Shown: positions 11,148-24,280 of the stretch, piece by piece
Position numbering within the stretch: the first letter of the stretch is position 1
How the letters are laid out: each line of letters begins with the position of its first letter
NCBI GenBank assembly: GCA_033060915.1
Contig: CM065389.1
Location: 23,946,001 to 24,010,000 of the forward strand
DNA from: Euryodendron excelsum
Taxonomy: Eukaryota; Streptophyta; Magnoliopsida; Ericales; Pentaphylacaceae
DNA length: 64,000 bases
Reading direction: 5' to 3'
Notes under the pieces: model-generated
What the model was told of the DNA's origin: nothing
The model's database searches: none
The model's input: the letters and a program-made list of their open reading frames with translations, nothing else
Translations under genes and position numbers: made by a program

Positions 11148-13754
11148 CAAGCCACCCCCTGCGTATTCCAAATCCGAAAAATTGCTCTAGAAACTCTGCA
11201 TTTTTGAAAACAAACTTCGAGCTGTCCCAAAAATCCTAATTCTCTCAAGTCTCCTACAAACCCTAGCCTCCATATATTCCATACACTCAAACCCTAGCCT
11301 CAAAGCATCTTTTGAAGATCAAGTGCTGCCATATTGAAGCTCTCAAAGTGTTCATCAAGAACAAGTTCAAAGGATCTATCAAAGAAGTAAAGCAAAGAAC
11401 AAAGCAAGCTTGAGTGAAATCCACCATCAAAACATCAAAGCAACAACAATACAAGGTATGGTTTCTGGTTAAATTATACAATCCCCACTTTCTCTTCTCC
11501 CTTCTAACCCACTTAAGTTTTCTTATATCTTAACCCCCATCTTCTTGCATGCTTGAAACAAAGAACCTCCCAGTTCATGCCTCGGAAGGCCTTGGAGGAA
11601 ATCACTGTGTCGGGAATTTTCTTTGAGCTCAACCTAAAACGGTGTGGGTCTGGCCCCCTTGGTTATGTGGTGAAGTCTAATCTTGTATGTTCATATTCCT
11701 GTTGCATTGTTGCTATCATAATCATGCATTCAAAGATGTTTTCAAATTTGCATTAAAGGTTACTTTCAAAACTTGCATTCAAAACATTTTCTTTCATTGT
11801 TTTCAAAATCACAACCTTAAGATGATTCTAATCATTCTATAGTTAGAGTTATTTTAGAAAAGTGTTATATTCAATATGACCATCAAGGTCCAAATTTTGG
11901 TTCAAACCCTAAATTGTTTTTCAAGAAATCATAACTCTAAGATGATTCTAGTCATTCTATGGTTAGGGTTGCTTTAGAAAAATGTAATATTTAAAGAGAC
12001 TTTCCAAAGTCCAAATTAGAGTTTCATGCCCTAAATATACTTTTCAAAACTTTGCTTTTCAAATCTCTCTAAAATTGGTGTTGTCTTAAAGTCAAAGTCA
12101 AAACCGTAGGAATCAAGCCTTTTAGAAAACCCTAGATTTGACCTAGCCAACATCCTTGCATTCATGACATTCTCTGCATCAAAGTATTTCCAAAATTCAT
12201 ATCATGTTTTCAAACATAACTCACTTGAGTTATTTTCAAACTAAATCATAATTTTCCTAAAATAATGCATTGCATGAAATCATGAGTTTTCTAAAGCTAA
12301 ACCATTTCCTTTTTCAAATCAAAATCCAAGCTTCTACTTTAGAAATAAAATCAAATCTTCTAGTTTTGGAAGTAAAATAAAATCATCTATTTTTATAAAT
12401 CAAAAAAAGTCTTCTAATTCAGGAAACCCAATCAAATATCCTATTTTTGAAAATAAATTTTAATATTTTGTTTTAGGAAATAGAAATCAAATCTTTCCCG
12501 TTTCCAATCTTCCCTAATGTCAATCCTTTCATAAGCAAAGCTTTCCGTTTTTTAATTAAAACCCATTCTTTCCAATTTAAATGCATTGCATAAATCCTAG
12601 GTCTTAGGATTGCTTAAATCTCATGTTACCTCAAACCTAGGTCAAACCTTTTCAAACTTTATTTTTCGAATTCAATTCTTCTTAAATCAAACCTTTCCAA
12701 ATCCTGACTTTCCAAATTTTTAAAATCAAACCTTTCCTAAATCAAGTCTTTCCTAAAATCAAAACTTTCCTAAAATAGAACTTTCCTAGTTCGGAACTTT
12801 TCTTAAATCAAACTTTTCAAGTGCAAGTTTAAACCCTAGGTTATCTAAAGTCCTAGGATGCCAAAACTCTAGTTCAACCCCTAAAATAGAGTTTGGAAAC
12901 TTCAACTCTTTTCTAAATCAAGATGGTTTTCAAACCTCAATTTAAGTTAAGATGATTTCAAAGTTCAATTTAAACTTTTCAAAATAAGTCCAAGTTCCAT
13001 TTCAAAATTCAATTTCAAATCAAAGCTCAACTCAAACCATTTTCAAGTCAAATTTTTCAAAGACCCCAAAATGTCTATTTTCAATCAAACCCCAAGTCTG
13101 AACTACGACTGACTTGATTCCCAACAAAGGAATATATAGGCAACCCTTATGGGTATAGTCATAACGTTTTTCAAAATTTCTTTCTAATTTCTTTTCTTAT
13201 ATTTGTATATCATGCATCGCATCATCCCTAAAGTGATGACATAAACCTTCTTTCTAAAATTCTCAAAGTGGATATAATTGAGCATTGGATAACCGAAGAT
13301 TTTAAATGAGTGAATCTAAGGTGAAAAGACATATAAGTACCGCAAGGACGGGATAGGGCGATAGCCTAGTGCATCTTCCCTATACGTAACCAACCTTTGA
13401 ATCTAGAATCACTGTTTTCAAAAGACCAAAACAGAGTTATTTTAAAAAAGGGTTTAAATCTTTTCAAAAGTTCTCAAACAACCTGTTTTCTTAAAAAAAA
13501 AACCTTATCAAGAGGAAGTTTTTCCAAAACCTTTTTAGAAACCCTAAGTCTAATCTTCGGATTGCACTTAGTTTTAGGTGACCTAACCTTAATAAAGTTA
13601 GATGATGACTCCAAACCTTTTTCCAAAGGCCCTTATTCAAATCAATTTTCAATTCAAACCTATTACACTCGTCCTTCTGGGAGAATGAGTTTTAACAAGA
13701 GAGTACCGTGTGTTTCTCACATGTTTCTCGAGTGCTAAAAATTAGAGATCGACA

Positions 13755-14300
13755 AGGTAAATAGGTCTTATCAAAATCAATTCCTTCTTCTTGACTATAG
13801 CTTTGAGCTACTAGTCTTGCGTTGTTTCTCACCACAATTCCAAATTCATCCATTTTGTTTTTGAAAGCACATTTGGTTCCAATAACTGGATGATCTTTAG
13901 GTCTATGTACAAAGTTCCAAATCTCATTCCTTTCAAATTAAACCAATTCTTCTTGCATGGCCAAAATCCAATACTCATTATTTTTAATATCTTTAAAACA
14001 TTTTGTTTCAATTTGAGATAGAAAAGTAAGATGATTACAGAAATTTCTAAGAGATGATCTTGTCCTTACCCCTTGTGATGGATCACCTAATATTTGATCT
14101 GTTGATGGTTGTGAACAAATTTTCATTATTTTGGTAGCCCTTGATCAACATCTTGTTGGTTTGAAGGAATGACTTATTCTTCTTTCTCCTTTTGTGAGGC
14201 TTCACTTGAGTATTGATTGATGGTTAGATTATCATGTTTTGCTCCATATCATTTACATCACTCACAACATTTCTAGGCAAAGAATTTGGTTCATCAAAGG
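13755..14300 (-). pseudogene. SIRE-type pol: N-terminal RT and integrase-RT linker
   Basis: The minus strand reads YWILAMQEELVQFERNE, then FKNKMDEFGIVVRNNARLVA and SYSQEEGIDF, the standard start of copia RT. It stops at the inserted LTR at 13754. The right part encodes the low-complexity linker after integrase. The frame is broken in several places. The segment is bounded on both sides by independent LTR insertions. Confidence 0.8.
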
Positions 14301-17300
14301 TGTCGTGCCCCGATTTTTGGCCCTAAGTCTAGGTTTTGACTCGGCCGAAACCCGATACTCTGTCTATTAGAACTCACCCTCCTAAGAGGACGAGTGCGAC
14401 ATGGTTTAAATTTGAAATTGATTTGATTAAGGGTTTTTTAAAAAAAGTTTGAAATCGTCACCTAACTTTGATAAAGGTGTGTTAGGTCACCTAAAACACA
14501 GTAAAGCCCGAAGACTAAACTTAGGGTTTTGAAAAGGTTTTGAAAAACTTCTTCAAGAGAGGATTTTTGAAAAAATAGGTTGGTTGGCAACCTTTGGAGA
14601 ATATTCAAGCCATTTTAGAAAATGACTTCATTTTAGTCTTTAAAAATAGTGATTTTAGGTTTGGAGCTTGATTACGTGTCGGGAAGATGACCGAAGACTA
14701 TCACCCTACCCTGCCTTTGTGGTACCAACATGTCCTATCACTCTAGGTTTTACTCACTTGAATTTCCGGTTCCTAAATATCCACTTGTGTCCAAAAAGGA
14801 TTTTGTCATCACTTTTGGATGTATGAATGCATGATGCAATTTGAAGAAAGTTTGAAAGAAACTTGAGGTTGGATTTTGAAATGGGATATTTGATTTTGAA
14901 AAAGGGTTTGAAACTTTTCTTGTTTGGATATATCACTTGATCTGGGACAACCTTAACCATAGGAGGCCCAGGGTTACATCAAGAATGTGATGTTTGAAAA
15001 TAGTTTTTGGAAAAATGTTTTATAAGACATCTAGGGTTTGAAACCCAAATGTGAACCTTATAGGTTTCATTTGACGTATCATTTTCCTTAGGAAACCCTA
15101 ACCAAGAATGGGTTAGGATTGCCTTAGGGTTGTGCATTTTTTTAAAATTGTTTTAAAAGTAGTTTTTGAAAAATGGTAAGTGTTTAGCCATTTTGGATTG
15201 AGACAATTTTGAAAGAGTTTTTGAAAACCTCTTTGAGTAGAGTTGGGGTTTGAGAAAAGGGTGGGTCCTAGAGTTACAATCTTGAAGCCTTCTAACCTAG
15301 GTTGGGAAAAACTAGGGTTAAGGTAACCTGGGGCTAGGTTAACTCAGAGTTAGGTTGACTTAGGGTTTGATTGACCTAGGGCTAGGCCTTCTGGGGTTTG
15401 ATTGACCTAAGGTTACACAACTTATGGTTGAAAATGACTTGGGATGCAAGTAACCCAGGGTTTAGGAAGGATGCCTTAAAATAGAAAAAATTTGATTTGA
15501 TCCAATATGGAAAAGTATTCAGTTGAAAAAGGAAAGCTTCACTTTTGGAAAGTTTTGAAAAAAGAAATTTTTACTTTGGAAAGTTTTAAAAAATGAAAGT
15601 TTTATTTTGGTAAAATTTTGAAAAAGGAAAATTCTAAGTTTGTTTCCAAGAATAGAGGATTGAATTTTGCTTCCAAAAATAGAAGATTTGATTTAGTTTC
15701 CAAAATGGAAAAATTGGATTAGGTTCCAAAATGGAAAGATTTGATTAAGTTTCAAAATGGAAAGATTTGATTAGTCTTCAACATGGAAAGATTCGATTTG
15801 AATATATTATAATTTTGTGTGAAGCTTTTCGATTTGGAAACTTATAATTTTATGTGACACTTTTTGAAAATACTCAATAGAGTTATGCAATTTTGTAAAG
15901 CATGATGCAACAAAGATTTTAAAAACCATTTTGATGTAACTTGAATGCAATAAATGCTAGGATGGAGTTAGGGGATAAAGCTAGGGTTTTCTAAGATATA
16001 GACTCCGAGGGTTTTAAGAAAACAACTCCTAAACCAATTTTGGAAAAAACCTTTGAACATAAAAGTTAAAGAGGTTTGAAAACTAAATTTTGAAAAAAAT
16101 GTTTAGGGTTTAAAACCCTAATGTGGCCTTTGGATGCCTCTTTGAATATGCCACTTTTCTAAGACGATCCTAACCCTGAAAATGCTAGAATCATTTTAGA
16201 ATTGTGATTTTGAAGAATAAGCTAGGCCTTGAAATCCTAATGTGGACCTTAGTGGCCACTTTAAATTTATCAATTTCCTAGGGGAACCCTAACCATGAGG
16301 AGATTAGAATCACTCTTGGGTTGTGAGTTTGAATATAAGAACAATGCATAAACATGACAAATATAATGCACAAGGTCATGAATATACAAGGCTGAAGGTT
16401 TCACTACATTGCAAGGGGTTCTAAGACCATACCGTGATTAATTAGGCTAAAGAAAGACCCTCGACACGGTGATCTTCCCAAAGCTTCCCCTAGGCATGGA
16501 CCTAAGGTCCTCTTGTTTCAAGCATGCAAGAACAGGGGGTTTAGAGATGGGGATTGAAATAGAAGAATAGTTGAACTGGATTAGGAGGGAGAAGATAGAG
16601 AAAGGGAATTGTAAAAAAGTAAATAGAACGCTACATTATCTTCTTGTTAGCTTGAATGCTTCAATGGAGGACTTGCTTGAACCTTGCAAAGGCCTTCAAA
16701 AGCCTCCAAGAGCTGAACTTGATCTTCAACGGAGTGAAAAAGCTAGGGTTTCAGTGTTTAGGCCTAGAGGGGGCTAGAGCTTTTTAGAGAACTAGGGTTT
16801 TGAGGAATTTCGGGGGCTGTAGAGAGTTTGGTAGAGCTTTGTTGCGATTTTTCGAACCTGGAATATATTGGGGGTGGCCTGTATTTATAGGCAAAAATTT
16901 GAAGGAGGTGGGGCCACCTTAGTATGGCAATGATTTGAAATATTTGATTTGCCTTAGGCTGCAAGGTAAAGATTTGGGTGCCACTTCTGTTGGGCTACGA
17001 GGACCAACTGGAAAAGAGATAAGGGCACCCGGGAGTGCTCCAGCGGTTACCAATTTGATACCTAGAGCCGAAATGATTAAAAAAGATGACCGGTCCACCA
17101 GGGACAAAACAGTCATCTGGACTGAGAAATACCGAAATGGACTGGGATGGCACTTGGAGATTGGGGTACTCGTGAGAATGCCTCGGGGGGTTTATCAGTT
17201 TGATACCCAGAGCTGGTGTGGTTGAAAAGGATGACCAACATATTATGGGCAAAATGGTCATTTGAACCGAGAAATGGTGTCTGTCCCGAGTCAACTGGAA

Positions 17301-17890
17301 TGAGATTCGAAGGTCAGGAACACTATTAGGAGTGTCCCAGGGGATGATCGATTTGATACCCATAGTCGGCGTGATTGAAAGGGACGACCGGCCCACTAGA
17401 GGCAAAACGGTTATTTTGACTAAGAAACATCGGAATAGGTTCAGAATTAACTGGAAGGGGATTTGGAGGTTGGGGATACTCATGGGAATGCCCCCAAGAT
17501 TTACTGGTTTGATACCTAGAATCGGTGTGGTTGAAAGGGATGATTGGCCCATTAGGGACAAAATGGTCATTTTATCTAGGAACCATCAGAATTGGTTTGA
17601 ATAGCATTTTGAGCATGCCGAATTGTCGGGGACAATCTTGGAAGGGGTGCACTTACCATTTCAGGACTTAGGTATCCTCTCAAAGAGCATGCCAGATTGA
17701 ATTGGATTGGAATAATACCTTAGGGGCATTTTGGTTATTTGGCTTCAAGTGGGCTCGACGGGCCCAGAAAGTAACCGGTTGACTGGACTGAAGTTTGGAT
17801 GGTTGGTTTGGGTTCCAATGTGTTGTGGCATTTGACAGTGGGTCTGGTCGGGCTGGAGATTGCCAAGCAGACAAAAATGGGGTGCTTACA
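14301..17890 (-). mobile_element. Solo long LTR, copy 2, reversed
   Basis: The plus strand starts TGTCGTGCCCCG and ends GGGGTGCTTACA, the reverse complement of the family start. It is flanked by a perfect 5-bp duplication AAAGG (14296-14300 and 17891-17895). At 3590 bp it is shorter than the other copies and seems to lack the conserved 'gatacgtaggcaac' block, so it is internally deleted. A reversed TATA box lies at 16882-16889 and subrepeats at about 17090-17580. The ORF at 16995-17570 merely translates those subrepeats. Confidence 0.85.
16882..16889 (-). promoter_or_regulatory. TATA box of LTR copy 2
   Basis: The reverse complement reads TATAAATA, at the place equivalent to the boxes at 11140, 21147 and 63549. 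Confidence 0.6.
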
Positions 17891-17895
17891 AAAGG

Positions 17896-18745
17896 TAACA
17901 TGCATAGATTGCTCAATAACCAAAATTCTTTTATTAAAAACTCTATAGGCCTTGCTATAAGTTGAGTAGCTAAGAAAAACACTTTCATTAGATATTATAT
18001 CAAGCTTTCCAAGGTGATGTTTGCTATTGTTTAAGACAAAACACTTGCATCTAAAAGTTTTAAAGTATGAAACATTTGGCTGTCTCCCTTTCCATAGCTC
18101 ATGTGGGGTTTTGTTCAAAAATTTTCTAAATAAAATTCTGTTTAAAATGTAATATGCTGTGTTAACAGCTTCTGCCCAAAATTATTTTGATATATTATTT
18201 TCACAAAGTATTATTCTCTTCATTTCTTCCAAAGTCCTATTTTTTCTCAACAGTCTCATTTTGTTGAGGTGTCCCTAAGGCTGAAAAATTGTGTTTAAAA
18301 CCATTTTCATCATAGTACTTTTTTGAAAGATTGCAATCAAAATCACTACCATGGTCAGTCCTAATTGTTGTGATTATAAAACCTTTTTTATTTTGAACCT
18401 TTTTGCAAAACTTTGTAAAGAAAATAATTATTTCATCGTTGTAAGCAATAAAGAATGTCTAAATAAATCTTGAGTAATCATCAACAATGATTAGAGCATA
18501 TTGCTTACCATCTAAACTTAGAGTCCGAGTTTCCAAATAAATCCATATACATTAATTGAAGTGACCTAGATGTAGAAATCATATTTTTAGATTTAAAAGA
18601 AATTGTAGTTTGCTTCCTCATGTGACAAGCATCACAGATTTTATCTTTTTTTAAATTTGAGTTTGGGAAGTCCATTGACCAAATTGTTTTTGAAAATCTT
18701 TGAAAAAATATTGATGCTTGTATGATCAAGCCTTCTATGTCATAA
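17896..18745 (-). pseudogene. SIRE-type integrase
   Basis: The minus strand shows CDACHMRKQ, the second half of the HHCC zinc-binding region. It is followed by LMYMDLFG with the first catalytic Asp, TTIRTDHGSDF with the second Asp, LGTPQQNE with the catalytic Glu of D,D-35-E, and MNKTPHELWKGRQPNVSYF toward the C-terminal part. Frameshifts separate these blocks (for example near 18250 and 18500), so no full protein is made. Confidence 0.85.
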
Positions 18746-19139
18746 CTAACTATCTTTACTATTCACAATAGCAAGACATTTTATTTTGCAAGAAGACAAA
18801 TTCTTTAAGTTAAAAATATAAATGTTGCCTTGTCTATGACCAGTTAATATGGTCTTATTATCATTGATATTTACTACAATGTGTTTTGAGGATTCAAAAA
18901 CAACTTTAAAACCTTTCTCGCACAATTGGTCAATACTCAAAAGATTATGCTTAAGACTCTTAACAAGTAAAACATTCTCAATAGAAGTTGAAGAATCTTT
19001 ACCAATACTACCTATACCAATAATCTTGCCTCTGCTGTTATCTGTAAAAGTGACTAAGCCTCCATCCTTTGGTGTAAGAGATGTAAATTGAGTCTCATCA
19101 CCAGTCATGTGTCTTGAACATCCACTATCCAAGCACCAA
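18746..19139 (-). pseudogene. SIRE-type aspartic protease
   Basis: The ORF at 18746-19132 starts [16 protein letters not shown], the copia protease active site D-S-G. It continues with [18 protein letters not shown] and [14 protein letters not shown] (here [10 protein letters not shown]) segments. This short part is intact. Upstream the Trp and Tyr of the usual WYLDSG context lie next to a break. Confidence 0.85.
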
Positions 19140-19561
19140 TAGTCCTTCTTGGACTTTGCTTGAAGACATACTTACAGAAAAATCAACTCAAACTTTGACC
19201 TATGGTACCCAAACAATCTTGTGTCCTAGGGGTTTAGTCTTTAATATTCCTTCTGGAACCCAGGCCTTCTTGGCAGCATATGATTTTTGCATAATAAAGC
19301 ATTGACTGGCAGGATAGCCTTTCTTTTAACAATAAAAACAAGTAATCTATGATTTTTTCACATGAGTTTCATATTAATTTTGAGAAAACTTTCTCTTTTT
19401 AAAAGGATTGTATCCAATGCCAACTTTGTTAAGAGAGCATTTTTATTTTTCGAGTATGGCATCAAGCTTTTCTTTCCTATCAACACATTTTGTAAGATTA
19501 TTTTTCAAATCCTTTACCTTTTCTTTCAAAACATAATTTTTCTTTTTCAAAACTTCATTGA
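19140..19561 (-). pseudogene. SIRE-type gag, C-terminal part
   Basis: The minus strand encodes a Lys-rich, coiled-coil-like stretch (KEKVKDLKNNLTKC) and a later GIGYNPFKK segment typical of the region between gag and protease in SIRE elements. It is cut at 19561 by LTR copy 3 and continues at 24281. Confidence 0.65.
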
Positions 19562-20033
19562 TGTAAGCACTGCATTTTTACCCGCTCCGCAATCTCCGGT
19601 CTAATTAATAAATTGCTTCGCGGGCCCGCTGGACCCAATAGAGGCAAAATGACCAAAATACCCTTGGGGCATTGCTCAGTCCTATTCCAGTTGGCACGTT
19701 TTACTAAAGACAGTAAGTCTCCATTTTTATCTCAAATTCAAATTCAACTTCAATTCCAGTTCTAATTCCAGTCCAAGTCAATCAAACTCTATCTAACATG
19801 CCTTTCGAGAAAGTTGATCCTTCAGGTGATAAAACCATCCAATCCAGCTTCCAAGAAAACTCTTCGAAATGGTAAGTCCTTCAAACCCATCGACTGGGAT
19901 GAGACCCCAAGTCTTCAAGATGGTAGAACGGTCCACCTTTGGCACCTGCTAGCTCGCTAATGAAAAAATGTTCGTTATTCGGCACGTATTTCGAGAAAGT
20001 TGATTCCTCAGACAATAAGTCCACTTAGCAGCT

Positions 20034-20058
20034 TTCCGAGATCAGGCAGTCTCTGGAA
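20034..20058. other. Hairpin with AGGC loop in LTR copy 3
   Basis: Arms TTCCGAGA and TCTCTGGAA pair around TCAGGCAG with one bulge. It sits in the same place as the hairpin at 10080-10105. Confidence 0.5.
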
Positions 20059-20469
20059 TGAACGCTAATCGTGAGAGTGGCGAAAACACTCCTAAACATA
20101 GCAACTGTCAGAGTGGCGGAAACACTAGTAAATAGGTCGACATTGGGAATTGCCAACAAACCCCTTGCGTCACGGGACCGAATTCGCCTCTTGGCCGTGA
20201 CACGTTTACCAAAGGATGAGATACCTTTGAAAACTAACTCGTCACAGATCGTTAGAGTGATGGAAACACTAAAAACCTAAGTCAACACTAGTGCTTGCTA
20301 GCCCACTCCAGTGAAAAATGACCAAACTGTCCCTTGGGCCATTTTCGGCACGCTTCTCGAGAAAGTACCTAAGTCCTCAAAACGGTAAGTTCACCCTTCC
20401 AAGATCATTCCAAAGACGATCCGGCATGTTTAAGTGCCTTCCAGTCAGTTTCGAACCAATTTCAAGACC

Positions 20470-20880
20470 ATTCGATCAAAATAACCATTTTTCCCTTAAG
20501 CATCCAAGCGCCTCCGGGAACCACACCGACTCTGGTTATCAAATCGGTAACCTTTTGAGAATGCTTTTAATAGTATTTCCGACCTTCTAATACCTTTTCG
20601 GATCATTCTGAGTCAATTCCGGTAAACCAGGTGTGAAATGACCGTTTTGCCCCTAGTGGGCTGGTCGCATTTTCCAATCACACCGGCTCTGGGTATCAAA
20701 CTGGCACTCCCTTGGAACACTCTGGATAGTGTTTCCAACCTTCAACTCCACTCATGGATTGTTTCCAAGTCTATTTCGATGGTTTTCGGTCTAGTTGACC
20801 ATTTTGCCCCTAACAGCCCGATCGACAATTCTGATCTTGTTTTTCAAGTCTGTTACCCTTGGGACACTATTTCAAGGGTT
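20470..20880. repeat. U3 subrepeats, LTR copy 3
   Basis: The core gacc.ttttgcccct repeats near 20482, 20638 and 20797, about 157 bp apart, as in copy 1. Confidence 0.65.
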
Positions 20881-21146
20881 TCTACCCATTTTTGACCTTC
20901 TAGACCATTCCCGGCCTTCCGAAATATTCCCAAACCTTTCGGAGTCATTCCTAGTAAAGTTAAGTTAAAAAATGCATGGTACTCACTAGGACAGGCGCCC
21001 AAATCTTCTGTTTTGCATATCAATTGTCGAAGATACGTTTCTTACCACCCTAAAATATTTCCTAAGTGGCTGGCACCACTAGTAGTGGCGCCAATGAGAT
21101 TTTAAGCATGGTGTCACTGCAACAGGCGTTAGGTCACTCTTTGGTC

Positions 21147-21154
21147 TATAAATA
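21147..21154 (+). promoter_or_regulatory. TATA box of LTR copy 3
   Basis: TATAAATA is preceded by ggcaccactagtagtggcgc, another imperfect palindrome, at about 21070. Confidence 0.65.
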
Positions 21155-24100
21155 TAGAGCCTCTTCCCTACTAGAAAAAGGTCGGCAATCTACTCTAGAA
21201 ACTCTCTCTCTTGATATACAGCCCTCGAACTCTCTCTAAACCCTAGCTCTCTTAGGCTTCTCCAAACCCTAGCCCCCATACACTTTAACCCTAGCGTACA
21301 TACACTCAATACATGCCTATACGAGCCTCCAAGCCGACCATTGAAGACTTATGGTGCTGTAATCTCGAAGTTCTCAAAGGTCAAGGCGAAGTAAAGCAAA
21401 TAAAGTGAACAAATCAAAGAAGACACAAGGTTGGTTTTTTTATTTACATTTATCCGATTTCCCCCTTCTCTCTTCTCTCTCCTAACCCACTTGGATTTTC
21501 TTCTATTTTAATCTCCTATCTTCTTTCCCCTTTTCTTGCATGCTTGAAACAAGGGAATCCCTAGTTTATGTGTAAGAAAAATGGTTGAAAGTCATCGTAT
21601 TGAGGGGTTTCCTCTAAGTTGACCTTAGACCATGTAGATTCGGCCCCCTTGATTATGTGGTGAAGCCTAAACCTTGTATGTCATGACCCTACTTGCATTG
21701 TGCATATCATACTCATACATCTTTTCAAAATCATTTTCTAAACATGTTTTCAAAAACTTGTATCAAAATCTCTTTCAAAACTTGCATTAAAATCTTCTTC
21801 TTCCAAACTTGTTTTCAAAAATCATAATTTTAAGATAGTTCTAGCCACTTCATGGTTAGGGTTGTTTTAGAAAAGTGTTACATAAGTTTTGGCTGCTAAC
21901 CCTAGATTATTTTTGTCAAAATCACAATTCTAAGGTGATTCTAGCCATTTCATGGTTAAGGTCACTTAAAAAAAATGTTATATTTAATAAAATCAATATG
22001 GTCCATATTTTCAAATATTTGTTGTTTTCAAAACCACAATCCTAGAATGGTTCTAATATTTCTATGGTTAGAATCGTTTTAGGAAAGTGAGATATTTTTA
22101 GAGATTTGTAAATGTCTATATTCCATTCTCTTTCCAAATCACTTTTTGAAAATCTCATTTCCAAAACTCTTTTTAAATCCTCTCCAAAAATCTCTTTGTA
22201 AACTTACTTTCTAAAAATCTATTTTTCTAAAAATCTATTTTTCTAATTTACTTTCTAAAATCTCTTTTCAAATTTACTATCCTTAAAACTCTTTCTAAAA
22301 AAAAATCTCTTTCCTAAAAAAAACTCTTTCCAAAAATCCCTTTCCAAAAACTCTCTTCAAAAGTTCTACTTTCTAAAAACACTTTCCAAGTTTCCCTCCT
22401 AGAAACTTCCTTCAAAAGATTTACTTTCCGAAATCTCTTTTTCTTGGAGTCTAAGTCAAGCCCTAGAGCCAATGATTAGGAAACCCTAATTTCTACTTTC
22501 CTTTTCCATATCCAATCATAACTTTCCAAAATTCTATTTCTATACATTAAACTCTTAGGTTTCCTAAACCACTTTTTTCATGTCAAATCATATTTTCTAA
22601 ATTCAAGTTTTTCAAATCTCATCCTTTCCAATTCCATATCAAATCTAGTCTTCTAACTTAAGAAACCAAATCTAATCCTCCGTTTTTGGAAACAAAATCT
22701 AATCATCTCTTTTTGGAAATAGAAATCAAATATTTCTTAATTCAATCATTTCCTAATTTCTAAACTTTCTAAATCTTTCTTAAATCAAACTTTTCAAATT
22801 CCAATCTTTCTTAGATTGAAATCTTTCCAAAACCAAGACTTTTCTAATTTCTAGGCTTTTTAAATTCAAATCTTTCCAAATTCGAAATCTTTCTTAAAAT
22901 GAAACTTTCCTAAAATGAAATTTGCCTAATTTACTAGAAATTTCCTAAGTTCAAACTTTCCAAAGCTTTCCAAAGTCTAATATTTCCTAACCCTTAGTTT
23001 TCTAAATCCATTCCAAGTCAAATGTTTTCAAATTAAGTCAAATATCTTTTCGAATCTTTCTTAAATCCAACTTTCCTAATTTGCACCTTTTTTAATTCGA
23101 ATATTTCCTAAATCTAACTTTCTAAAATCAAAAATTTCAAATCTAAATCAAACATTCATAATTTAACTACGTATTCCAATCTTAGGTAATCTAAAACCTA
23201 GGAGGCCTAAATCCTAGTTCAACCCTAGCCTTTAGAGTTAAGAAGCTTCAACTCCTTTCTAAAAATTCTTTTATAAACCAAGACGGTTTTCTAATTTCAA
23301 ATTTCAAAATGTTTTCAAATCTCTATCTTTCCGAATCTAGTCCAAGTTCTCTTTCAAGGGTCAAATCCTCTTTCAAGTTCAATTCTAAGTTTAAGTTCAA
23401 TCTTAATTCCAATCTTCCATTCCAAGTTTCAAATTAAACTCTTTTTCCAATCAAAATCTTTTATTTTCAATCAGACTCTTGTTCGAACTATGATTGACTT
23501 GATTCCCAAGAAGGGATACGTAGGCAACTTTCATGGGTGCGGTCATAACCTTTTTCAAGTTTCTAATTCCAAAATCTATTTTCAAATCCCTATTTCTAAT
23601 TTCTAGAACTCTCTTTCGAAAATCAAATCTATCTTTTCTAAAACCTTATTACCAATTTCAAAATCAAATCTTCTTTTCAAGTCTTTTCTCAAACTTTAAG
23701 TCTTTTCAAATCTACTTACAAAATTAAATCAAATTCTTACACTTGCATATCATGCATCATGTCAAACTTCTTTTTCAAACTTCTTTTCTAAAGTAGATAG
23801 TATTTGGCATTTATTAATCAAAGAATCTAAATTAGTAAACTTAGGGTGAATAGACATGTAGGTACTGCAAGGGCAGGATAGAGTGATGGCTTAGTGCGTC
23901 TTTCCTACACGTAACCAACCTCTAAACCTAGATCACTATTTTCAAAGATCAAATGGAGTTATTTTTAAAAAAAGGCTTATATTTTTCCAAAGGTTGCCAA
24001 ACAACCTATTTTTCAAAAAATCTTTTCTTGAGGAAGTTTTCAAAATCTTTTTTCAAAAACTTGAAGTGTAATCTTTGGATTGTATTTAGTTTTGGGTTAC

Positions 24101-24280
24101 CTAACTCACCTTAATCAAGTTAAGTAGTGACTTCAAATTGTTTTCTAAAAGCCCTTAATCAAATTAAATTTTCAATTCAAACCTAGTCTCACTCATTCTT
24201 GTAGGAGGATGAATTCTAACGAGAGAGTATTGTGTTTTTCTCATTTATCTTTTTTAAGTGCGAAAAGTCAGGGCGCGACA

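Larger units (their letters stand above)
9598..13754 (+). mobile_element. Solo long LTR (family 'TGTAAGCACC'), copy 1, inserted in SIRE RT
   Basis: It starts TGTAAGCACCCC and ends GATCGACA, so it has TG...CA termini. It is flanked by AGGTC (9593-9597) and AGGTA (13755-13759), a 5-bp duplication with one mismatch. Removing it rejoins the RT reading frame (EEGIDFDKT to LEAIRILL). The 4157 bp contain no protein domain. U3 features are subrepeats at 10450-10960, a palindrome at 11122-11136 and a TATA box at 11140. The downstream half is composed of decayed tttcaaa/ctaaatc-type sequence. The length suggests an Ogre/Tat-like Ty3/gypsy LTR, unproven. Confidence 0.8.
19562..24280 (+). mobile_element. 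Solo long LTR, copy 3, inserted in SIRE gag
   Basis: It starts TGTAAGCACTGC and ends GGGCGCGACA. It is flanked by ATTGA (19557-19561) and ATTAA (24281-24285), a 5-bp duplication with one mismatch. At 4719 bp it is the longest complete copy. It includes a hairpin at 20034-20058, three subrepeats near 20480, 20638 and 20795, a TATA box at 21147, and the conserved block gacttgattccc...gatacgtaggcaac near 23490-23530. No coding domain is present. Confidence 0.8.

Noticed and set aside
16995..17570. 191-codon minus-strand ORF in LTR copy 2
   Set aside because: Its protein is a repeat of the same phrase (LGIK..), because it translates the U3 subrepeats. The other copies do not keep the frame.
20638..20895. 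85-codon ORF in LTR copy 3
   Set aside because: Same subrepeat translation (PLVGWS..ITPALGIK); no conserved frame.
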